From Lysobacter_K sp043738095 (GTDB lineage: Bacteria; Pseudomonadota; Gammaproteobacteria; Xanthomonadales; Xanthomonadaceae): 64,000 nucleotides of DNA. The translations under genes were made by a program, and so were the position numbers. Within the stretch, counting starts at the first letter, position 1. Each line of letters opens with the position of its first letter. The stretch covers positions 62,001-126,000 of the forward strand of contig JAYSZI010000123.1 in assembly GCA_043738095.1 (NCBI GenBank), read 5' to 3'. The notes beneath the pieces were generated by a model. The model did not search any database and had not been told where the DNA came from. It was given only the letters and a program-made list of their open reading frames with translations. Positions 57,852 to 64,000 of this stretch are shown one piece after another.

Positions 57852-59217
57852 CCGCCAGCGGCACTGCGACGCCGCTACTGAACGTCGACCACGACGGTGT
57901 GCGCTGGATATTGCCGAAACCGTCGATACGCAGGGTGCCGGTGGCGCCGGCGATCTGGGCGTCGTTGGACAGCGCCAAGTGCTCGAGATATGCCGTCAGC
58001 AGCCACGCGTCGAAGCCGAACGCGAACAAGCGTGCTGCTGCCCCACGCGCGGTCGGCAAGCTCGCGCCGACGCTCGCGGCGGACGGCAGGCCGCGGAGGC
58101 CGCGGCTGGTCCAGGTTTCGGTCGGGAACACGATGCCGTCGAGCACGCGGTCCTGCTCGGGCTTGCCGGTACCCGACAACAGCTGTGAAGTGGCCACGCG
58201 CGGTCGATCGGCAAGGCCGGCGAGCGCGAGCTTCGGCATCAATGCGCGCGCGCTGCTTCCCTTGATCGCGAGGAACACGGCGTCGATGCCGCCATCCTTC
58301 GCCGCGAACGGGGTGAAATCGGCGGTGGCTTCACTCACCACATCGGTGACGCTCGCGCCGCGTTCGGCCAGGCGCTCACGCAATGCGGCGACCGTGCGGG
58401 CCTGACCGTCGCCGCCGCCGATCACGAGCACGCGTCGCGCGCCGCGGCCGATCAGGTACTCGGCGGCCGCGATGCCTTCGTCTTCGGGCGCCAGCGAGAA
58501 GCTTGCGGTGCCAGGGGGCGGCGATGCGGTGCCGCGATTGAGTCCCAGCACCGGCACCGGCAGCGTGCCGCGCGCAAACAACGCGCTGACTTCGTCGCGC
58601 CCTAACGGGCCGACGACAAAGTCGTTGCCCTCGGCGACGGCGCGATCGTAGGCCGCAACTGCGCCGCTGGCGGTGTCGTAAAACTGGATGTCGGGCCGAC
58701 GGCGGTTTTCGCCGTAATACGCGGCAAGCAGGCCATCGCGCACCGGGGAGGCGGCCGTGGCGAGGCTGCCCGACAGCGGCAGCAACACCGCCAGCTTCAT
58801 CGGCGGGCGGTAGCCGTCGCGATCGGCCGCCGGGCGCGTGCCGGCGAACTGCCAGGCGCCACGATCGAATGGGCGCGGCAACGGCAGACCGCGACGTAGG
58901 AGCGCGCCGCCGACGTAGTTGTACAGCGGGTCGCCGACGGCCAGCCGTTCCGCCTCGCGCGCCAGAGTGGCGTCGTCGAGCTGCGACAACAGGCGATCGA
59001 TCTGGGCATCGTTGGCCTTGCGCGCAGCGCCGCTCAGCGCGGCACCGGCTTGCACCAGGTCGGCTGCTTGCTGCATGCGCAGATCGCGACTAACCGGGGA
59101 CCGCGCCGGGCCCGGGGCTTGACGGGTATCTACGGTCGCGCAACCGCCGATCAGGGTGGTCGCGAGGGCGAAGGCCAGCAGCCAGGGCAGGGCGGACCGT
59201 TTCGTCGGAAGGCTCAT
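57835..59217 (-). CDS. lpoA: Penicillin-binding protein activator LpoA
   Basis: 460 aa lipoprotein; lipobox IGGC at C26 from ATG 59217. A short TPR-like helical N-domain and a periplasmic-binding-like domain (MKLAVLLPLSGSLATAASPVRDGLLAAYY, then NDFVVGPLGRDEVSALF) follow. It activates PBP1A from the outer membrane in E. coli; this protein is shorter (E. coli about 680 aa), with the N-domain reduced. It is divergent from rsmI, the classic arrangement. Confidence 0.9.
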   Translation of the reverse strand: MSLPTKRSALPWLLAFALATTLIGGCATVDTRQAPGPARSPVSRDLRMQQAADLVQAGAALSGAARKANDAQIDRLLSQLDDATLAREAERLAVGDPLYNYVGGALLRRGLPLPRPFDRGAWQFAGTRPAADRDGYRPPMKLAVLLPLSGSLATAASPVRDGLLAAYYGENRRRPDIQFYDTASGAVAAYDRAVAEGNDFVVGPLGRDEVSALFARGTLPVPVLGLNRGTASPPPGTASFSLAPEDEGIAAAEYLIGRGARRVLVIGGGDGQARTVAALRERLAERGASVTDVVSEATADFTPFAAKDGGIDAVFLAIKGSSARALMPKLALAGLADRPRVATSQLLSGTGKPEQDRVLDGIVFPTETWTSRGLRGLPSAASVGASLPTARGAAARLFAFGFDAWLLTAYLEHLALSNDAQIAGATGTLRIDGFGNIQRTPSWSTFSSGVAVPLADAGRR

Positions 59218-59379
59218 CGGGTGCATACGCCGCATCGGGGCGTTCCAAGGGGGACCGGGTAGGATTCTACCCGGCCGACATAAATGCGGCACTCAAATTG
59301 GATAGGGAGGTCGTACCCTTCGCGCACACGGACGCGCCCGGCTCGATTCAATGCGTACCGAATTAAATCTGGAAGCACG

Positions 59380-60204
59380 ATGCACACGCCCGGCACCCTC
59401 CATATCGTCGCGACCCCGATAGGCAACCTCGGCGACCTCTCGCCGCGCGCGCTGGAGACGCTGAGCACCGTCGCCGCCATCTGCGCCGAGGACACGCGCC
59501 ACACCCGCCAGATGCTGTCCCACTTCGGGCTGGAACGGCCGCTGCTAGCACTGCACCAGCACAACGAGGACGCGCAGGCGGCGCAGCTGGTGACGCGGTT
59601 GCTGGCCGGCGACTCGCTGGCGCTGGTGTCTGACGCCGGCACGCCGCTGGTCAGTGACCCCGGCTTCCGTCTAGTGCGCGCCGCGCGCGCCGCGGGTGTG
59701 CGGGTGTCGCCAGTGCCGGGTCCGTGCGCGGCCATCGCGGCCTTGAGCGTGGCCGGGCTGCCGTCGGACCGGTTCGTGTTCGAGGGCTTCCTGCCGGCGA
59801 AGGGGGCGGCGCGACGCGAGCGCCTGCAGCGGTTGGCGAGCGAGCCACGCACGCTGATGTTTTACGAGTCTGGCCACCGCATCGAGGAGTCGCTGCTGGA
59901 TATGGTCGGGGCGTTCGGCGAAGCGCGCCCGGCGGTGCTTGCGCGCGAGCTGACCAAGCTGTTCGAGACCGTGCTCGACGGCCCGTTGCCCGAACTGCTG
60001 GCGCGCGTGCAGGCCGACCCGAACCAGCGCAAGGGCGAGTTCGTGCTGATCGTCGAAGGCGCGGGCGACGATGCCGACGCCAAAGTGATCGAGGGCCGCC
60101 GGCTGTACGCCAAGCTGGTCGAGCACCTGCCGCCGTCGACCGCAGCCAAAGTTGCTGCCGACCTCAGCGGCGCGCCGCGCAAGGCGCTGTACGGCGGCGA
60201 GTGA
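59380..60204 (+). CDS. rsmI: 16S rRNA (cytidine1402-2'-O)-methyltransferase RsmI
   Basis: 274 aa. SPOUT-unrelated tetrapyrrole-methylase fold: LHIVATPIGNLGDLSPRALE, CAEDTRHTRQMLSHF, LVSDAGTPLVSDPGFRLV and PGPCAAIAALSVAGLPSDRF. It 2'-O-methylates C1402 of 16S rRNA. GGAA precedes ATG 59380 by 7 bp; the longer frame is rejected. Followed by the RNase P RNA gene. Confidence 0.96.
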   Translation: MHTPGTLHIVATPIGNLGDLSPRALETLSTVAAICAEDTRHTRQMLSHFGLERPLLALHQHNEDAQAAQLVTRLLAGDSLALVSDAGTPLVSDPGFRLVRAARAAGVRVSPVPGPCAAIAALSVAGLPSDRFVFEGFLPAKGAARRERLQRLASEPRTLMFYESGHRIEESLLDMVGAFGEARPAVLARELTKLFETVLDGPLPELLARVQADPNQRKGEFVLIVEGAGDDADAKVIEGRRLYAKLVEHLPPSTAAKVAADLSGAPRKALYGGE

Positions 60205-60297
60205 GGTCCGGCAAACGTGCCAGGCGTGGCAGCGCTCCTTTTGAATCCATCCCGTTGCATCGATCCCGTCCGCGTGCCCGTGCGACAATGCCCGCGG

Positions 60298-60663
<366 letters not shown>

Positions 60664-61093
60664 CCGCTTTTGCTGTCGCCTTGGCTCCAGCAAAAGCTCC
60701 AAAATTTTGTGGAGCAAAAATTTTGGACCCTAGGCTTTAGCTTCCAATTCCCTGCCGCTGTCGCGGCGCCCCCTTTACTAAAGGGGGCTGGTCGGATGGG
60801 GAGTGAGTCGAGGATTGGTCTGTGGATGGGATCGGGTCGCGCGTCGGCGGATCGGGTTTGCGCCGATCGCGAGCATCCACTGCCCTCTCAAATCCCCCTG
60901 CGCATCCCTACGAAAGCAGCAATCCGGTGCTTACAACTGCTGTTGGCTGCCTCCCGCTTCATCATTGCCAAACCGGGCTATCATATTCAGAGGGGGAAAG
61001 GTGGGGCTTGCGTCACCGATCCGATAGAGTTTGGGGATCTACCCGAACAGCCGCCCATGAGGGTTGGTTCAGTTCCACAAGGAGAGTAGATAA
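60664..61093. other. 430-bp non-coding gap before the peptide cluster
   Basis: No gene is seen. It holds a hairpin right after rnpB (GCTCCA/TGGAGC around 60693-60712) that might end the RNA, a perfect CCCCCTTT-ACT-AAAGGGGG hairpin at 60769-60787 (a known-looking interspersed repeat), and an AT-richer stretch near 60960-60990 that could carry the cluster's promoter. In related genomes as I recall them mraZ and the division cluster often follow rnpB; here a different set of genes follows. Confidence 0.5.
60769..60787. repeat. Perfect 8-bp hairpin CCCCCTTT/AAAGGGGG
   Basis: Stem of eight base pairs with the loop ACT. No U-tract follows, so it is more likely an interspersed repeat than a terminator. 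Confidence 0.75.
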
Positions 61094-61267
61094 ATGAACA
61101 CGATGGCCATGACCCTCGAGAACAGCCTGGTCGCCAACAACGCCATGACTGATGTCATCGGCGCCACCTTCAATGCGGTGGACCAGGGCATCAATACCCT
61201 GATGTGCAGCGACTGTTGCGGCTCGAATGGCAACAGCTGCAACCCGAACGAGGAAGTTCAGCAGTAA
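61094..61267 (+). CDS. Cysteine-rich small peptide, candidate RiPP-type precursor
   Basis: 57 aa, too short for usual ORF cut-offs. An AAGGAG element ends 9 bp before the ATG. Residues 1-37 have no cysteine and look like an amphipathic leader (Asn/Thr/Ala/Met-rich); residues 38-57 form a compact segment, CSDCCGSNGNSCNPNEEVQQ, with C38, C41, C42 and C49. This split between cysteine-free leader and cysteine-rich end is typical of ribosomally made, modified peptides. There is no signal peptide or double-glycine site that I can see. Next are a strong RNA hairpin and two coupled genes, one acyltransferase-like. It could also be a metal-binding or disulfide peptide. Not a family I recognise. Confidence 0.7.
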   Translation: MNTMAMTLENSLVANNAMTDVIGATFNAVDQGINTLMCSDCCGSNGNSCNPNEEVQQ

Positions 61268-61283
61268 TCGTTTCGGCGTATCC

Positions 61284-61316
61284 GACCGGGTGGATCCACA
61301 CAGGTTCCACCCGGTC
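61284..61316 (+). promoter_or_regulatory. 11-bp hairpin after the peptide gene (attenuator/partial terminator)
   Basis: GACCGGGTGGA at 61284-61294 pairs perfectly with TCCACCCGGTC at 61306-61316 around an 11-nt loop, followed by TTCTC. The U-tract is poor, so partial termination or 3'-end protection is likely. In precursor-peptide operons such structures raise peptide mRNA over downstream enzyme mRNA. Confidence 0.75.
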
Positions 61317-61341
61317 TTCTCACGATGCCAAGGAAGGAATC

Positions 61342-62004
61342 ATGCCGCGCCAGCCACAGAGTTTTGTGTCCGATTGTCTGTCGGCGGCAACCCCGAGTGA
61401 CGATGGCGGTCCGGTGGCCTTCATCCTCCCGACGACGAGCGCAGTACTCGAAGTGGTCAACCACTACCGTCAACTGGGCGATGTGACCATTGTTGCCGGC
61501 ACATCGGTGCCGGGCAGCCTGCCCGCTGCCGCGCTGATCAGGACACTGTCTACCGGCGGACCCCGGCCACGCCTGGTGATCTTCACTGATCAGGTCATGA
61601 GTCCTGCAGATGCGTCGATCCTGGTCAAGACCAACGACGCTAACGCGTTCTTCTCCCCGCTCGAGTTCATCCTCAACGCGAGGTACGGGTACCGCCTCGT
61701 GATTTGGGGCCAAGAAGGCGGCACCGTGGTCGAATCAGGTCGCAGCGATATTTCGGAAGTTCTCTCCCCCATCGCCGACTACCTGCGTGCCTGCTACACG
61801 TTGGGCGACGACTGGCTGGCACGCGGTAAGCAACATCTGCGCAATCCGGAGTCGCGGCGCTATAGCGCGTTGCGCAAGCTGCGCTACTTCCGCTCCGCAG
61901 TCGTCAATGCCTATCGCACTGATCCTTCCAGCATCGAAGTTACCCAACTGCTGCAGCGAATCACGCACATGGAGCAGAAGGCGCAACAGGAGACGGTGGC
62001 ATGA
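61342..62004 (+). CDS. Unknown protein of the peptide cluster (possible divergent acyltransferase partner)
   Basis: 220 aa; AAGGA 6 bp before ATG 61342 sets the start, past the hairpin (a frame from 61204 would run through the peptide gene and is rejected). No signal peptide or membrane helix. Alpha/beta pattern: VAFILPTTSAVLEVVNHY, VTIVAGTSVPG, RLVIFTDQV near 80, then FFSPLEFILNARYGYRLVIWG near 105-125, and a helical, basic C-terminus. The FTDQV and following segment recall the substrate-loop strands of LpxL/HtrB-type acyltransferases (where a D-Q motif and a later A-R-R-T-G-A segment occur), so this could be a second, catalytically reduced member; that is a weak inference. Its stop overlaps the next ATG. 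Confidence 0.6.
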   Translation: MPRQPQSFVSDCLSAATPSDDGGPVAFILPTTSAVLEVVNHYRQLGDVTIVAGTSVPGSLPAAALIRTLSTGGPRPRLVIFTDQVMSPADASILVKTNDANAFFSPLEFILNARYGYRLVIWGQEGGTVVESGRSDISEVLSPIADYLRACYTLGDDWLARGKQHLRNPESRRYSALRKLRYFRSAVVNAYRTDPSSIEVTQLLQRITHMEQKAQQETVA

Positions 62005-63008
62005 AGCTGTCTCCACGAGTACTCGCACATCTTGCCCGCCCGTTGAAGCTGCTCAATGTACGAGTGAACTGGATTGAGCAATGGCTCCAGATACCGCTGT
62101 CCGAAGCCGATGCAACTCATGTCAAAGAGGCCTGCGCCAAGTCTGGCGGGGTGCGCCTTGGTGAGTACTACCACTGGTACTTGCAGAAGCTGATGGTGGC
62201 CAAGATTGTCCGCAACATCGACAAAGACGGCGCCTTGGCGCTGATCAACTCCACCGATAACACCGACTATTCACCTGCGCGCCAGATCACCGAGTCAAAG
62301 GCCGGCGTGCTGGTCGCTATCCCGCACCACGCCCACTACATATTCTCGATGATTGCGTTTGCAGAACACCTGCGCCGCCATCGTAAGGTCTACGTCTTCT
62401 ATGGGCAGCCCGGGACCCATAAAGGCAATGAGGTATTTGACCGCCTGTACGGGGTGATCTGGGGAGACGGCAGCAACGTCGAAGTGATCCATGACACCCG
62501 TCAGGGGATGGCAAAAGCCATCAAGGGCTTAAAAAACGGAGAGGTGGTAATCATCATGCCGGACGTCTTCCAGAACGAGGACGCCACGCTGGCGCTCCCC
62601 TTCTGCGGGCGCCCGATGAACGTGATGCTGGGAACCGCGGCTTTGGCACGGAAGACCGGTGCCTGGATTCTTCCGCTGCTATCCACCCGCTATGGGCGAG
62701 GGATAGGGTTCCGGACCATGTTTGGCAAGCGCATTGATCAGGACGCGAACGACGACAGTGCGCTGGGTGCAGAGGCCACCCGCATCGCCGACTACGCCGT
62801 GACCCGCAGGTTGTTCGAGCAGTACGAGGTGGTTATGGACACCGACATCCTCTATTGGCAGAACATGCGCCAGCATCTTGCACAAGATAGAGCCTTCCAG
62901 TTCCTGGAGCGCGAGGCGCTGCCGGAAATCGCCACGCTCCTCGAATCCGATCCCGCCCTGCAGCCGGCAAACATGGTTCTGGATTTGCGGACAGTCGCTG
63001 CCGCTTAA
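62001..63008 (+). CDS. LpxL/HtrB-like acyltransferase superfamily protein
   Basis: 335 aa, coupled by ATGA to the previous gene. The LPLAT fold is recognisable: VLVAIPHHAHYIFSM at 103-117 in the position of the catalytic H-x4-D/E block, GEVVIIMPDVFQNEDA at 180-195, LPFCGRPMNVMLGTAALARK at 199-218 (the substrate-binding block), and TGAWILPLLSTRYG. Oddity: none of H109, H110 or H112 has an Asp or Glu five residues later, so the usual catalytic dyad is missing or altered. No long membrane helix is seen, only an N-terminal amphipathic stretch. Expected role: acyl transfer to a lipid or, given the neighbour, to the cysteine-rich peptide; that target is inferred. Ends 10 bp from the convergent gene. 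Confidence 0.75.
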   Translation: MKLSPRVLAHLARPLKLLNVRVNWIEQWLQIPLSEADATHVKEACAKSGGVRLGEYYHWYLQKLMVAKIVRNIDKDGALALINSTDNTDYSPARQITESKAGVLVAIPHHAHYIFSMIAFAEHLRRHRKVYVFYGQPGTHKGNEVFDRLYGVIWGDGSNVEVIHDTRQGMAKAIKGLKNGEVVIIMPDVFQNEDATLALPFCGRPMNVMLGTAALARKTGAWILPLLSTRYGRGIGFRTMFGKRIDQDANDDSALGAEATRIADYAVTRRLFEQYEVVMDTDILYWQNMRQHLAQDRAFQFLEREALPEIATLLESDPALQPANMVLDLRTVAAA

Positions 63009-63018
63009 AGCCAGGTCA

Positions 63019-63627
63019 TCAAACCTTGCAACCGTAGCTCTGCATCGACGCGATGATGCTGGCGGCGTTCGCCGGCGCGGTAGTCAGGACCTTTCGCAGA
63101 TCGCGGCAGATGCTGGCGCTAGTCATCCGCTGCATCATCCCGCCAAAGCTTCGGTCTTTGAATTTGAGCGCCATGCGAGCGGGCGCGGCAGCGGCCATGG
63201 GGGCTTCTTGTTTAGCGACTGGATTGCGCTCGAATGACATCCCTGCGTCAGGCACCGACAGGTTGAGCGAGCGCCCTGTGGGACTGTCCCGATCGGCGGA
63301 ACTGATGGGTTCTTCGACGGGCTGAGTCTCCGTTGCAGCGAGTGTGGATAGTAGTGCAGGCCGTGGTCGCGCCGACTTGCTCCTGGTTTCCGGCCGGCGC
63401 AGGTTGGCACTGGCGGCCGAGCGCGGTGTGGGCGGCTCGGGCTCTTTCTGGATGAAGACCAGCTCGGTGAAATAGTCTTCATCGGCCTCAGCGTGCAATG
63501 CCGAGCCCATGTGTCGGCCAAGGAACCACAACACTCCAACGTTGAGCGCAATCGCGACGCTGGCAGCAATCAAACGCTCCCAGCGCAAACGCTGCCACCA
63601 CGGCAGCCGGCGACTCGTCATTGCCAT
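63019..63627 (-). CDS. Membrane-anchored periplasmic protein with two cysteines
   Basis: 202 aa. Basic N-terminus, one transmembrane helix (LIAASVAIALNVGVLWFLG), a Pro/Arg/Ser-rich linker and a small C-terminal domain with C174 and C200 (SICRDL and SYGCKV). The layout resembles TonB-like energy transducers, but the TonB C-terminal fold is not visible, so I do not call it TonB. It starts 6 bp after the stop of the upstream gene, in one operon, and converges on the acyltransferase-like gene. The two cysteines and the possible thioredoxin-fold neighbour suggest redox pairing in the periplasm. Confidence 0.6.
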   Translation of the reverse strand: MAMTSRRLPWWQRLRWERLIAASVAIALNVGVLWFLGRHMGSALHAEADEDYFTELVFIQKEPEPPTPRSAASANLRRPETRSKSARPRPALLSTLAATETQPVEEPISSADRDSPTGRSLNLSVPDAGMSFERNPVAKQEAPMAAAAPARMALKFKDRSFGGMMQRMTSASICRDLRKVLTTAPANAASIIASMQSYGCKV

Positions 63628-63633
63628 CGATGG

Positions 63634-64000
63634 TCAGCCTGTCGCGCCCGTGACGGGGATCAGCAGGCTGCCAAGGATCTTGAGGAGATTGTCAGTGCTC
63701 GCATTGGCGGCGATGTCGTTGTCGAACACCACGAACGGGAAGAACGCCACTTTGCCATTGGTAGCCTTCCATTCGGTGCGCAGCTTCGCCAACCCGGTGC
63801 CGTCCGTACGGGACTTCTCGAAGGCCTGGCTCAAGCCGTGGCGCTGGGCAATCGCCTTGATGACCGGAAGATTGGCGGCGTCCTCTCCATGCTTCAACTT
63901 GGCGGCGAACAGGTCGGCCGCGACCACCTCGCCTTTGTCAGCCTCGGTGGCAACGTCGTACAGGATCTTGGCCGACGGCGGCGTTGCAGGGCCAGCCAGG
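63634..64000 (-). CDS. 3' part of a possible thioredoxin/DsbA-fold protein (partial)
   Basis: The open frame enters from the right edge with no start in the window and ends at 63634, giving about 121 C-terminal residues. The helical middle (DLFAAKLKHGEDAANLPVIKAIAQRHGL, shortened here to its start) and a strand region with FFPFVVFDND resemble the helical insert and the last strands of DsbA-type proteins, where a cis-Pro precedes a V-x-F stretch. The C-x-x-C would lie outside the window. Family call is tentative; it might be a thiol partner for the next gene or for the cysteine-rich peptide. Confidence 0.4.
   Translation of the reverse strand, partial: LAGPATPPSAKILYDVATEADKGEVVAADLFAAKLKHGEDAANLPVIKAIAQRHGLSQAFEKSRTDGTGLAKLRTEWKATNGKVAFFPFVVFDNDIAANASTDNLLKILGSLLIPVTGATG

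Noticed and set aside
61204..61341. Longer start for the 220-aa protein
   Set aside because: It would run through the peptide gene's 3' end and the hairpin; AAGGA stands directly before ATG 61342.
63019..63627. Calling this gene tonB
   Set aside because: It has the anchor and Pro-rich linker but no recognisable TonB C-terminal domain; the end holds two cysteines instead.

Overview
The window is chromosomal DNA of a GC-rich gammaproteobacterium, most likely of the Lysobacterales (Xanthomonadales). Three things point there: a type II secretion operon in the order gspE-F-G-H-I-J-K-L-M-N-D (the xps layout), a lpoA-yraN block divergent from rsmI-rnpB, and many short heptamer and hexamer intergenic arrays plus REP-like palindromes of the kind common in that order. 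I see no IS element, prophage, CRISPR array or tRNA gene.

Layout. 1-2.2 kb: the end of a probable sugar-nucleotide epimerase gene, a WecA/MraY-family sugar-phosphate transferase and an AlkB-like dioxygenase. 2.2-5.8 kb (minus): an Mla-type lipid transport operon (STAS-permease, ATPase, MCE protein, auxiliary lipoprotein). 5.9-12.9 kb: ThrE-type exporter, H-NS protein, proS, two DUF4124-like genes, then pssA-holD-like-rimI. 13-22.5 kb: valS, holC, pepA, the LPS export pair lptF-lptG, an RDD membrane protein and xerD. 22.6-27.8 kb: dsbC and an unusually long purL. 27.9-41.8 kb: the type II secretion operon, with an autotransporter gene lodged between gspE and gspF. 41.9-48.6 kb: two glycosyltransferase-type genes, a small beta-barrel protein, pyrF, ettA and glyA. 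48.6-56 kb: a four-helix-bundle gene, nrdR, then ribD-methyltransferase-ribE-ribB-ribH-nusB-thiL. 56-60.7 kb: a uracil-DNA glycosylase family gene, a YdjM-like membrane protein, yraN and lpoA, divergent from rsmI and the RNase P RNA gene.

The most unusual part is 61.1-64 kb. It starts with a 57-residue peptide whose last 20 residues hold four cysteines (C-x2-C-C-x6-C). An 11-bp perfect RNA hairpin follows, then two translationally coupled genes: a 220-residue protein I do not recognise and a lysophospholipid-acyltransferase-like (LpxL/HtrB fold) protein that lacks the usual H-x4-D/E pair. Convergent to these, ending 10 bp away, are a membrane-anchored periplasmic protein with two cysteines and the 3' end of a possible DsbA/thioredoxin-like gene. 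The forward part has the layout of a precursor-peptide biosynthetic cluster, possibly making an acylated or disulfide-bonded peptide. I do not know it as a described class; this is inference from the sequence and needs database work.

Most other genes are housekeeping. Coupled start/stop overlaps (ATGA, TGATG, GTGA) run through the mla, pssA-holD-rimI, gsp, ribH-nusB and yraN groups and support single transcripts. Simple-sequence arrays sit just downstream of two minus-strand genes (near 10.0 and 20.95 kb), and inverted heptamer arrays flank two loci (16.4 and 48.6-49.05 kb).
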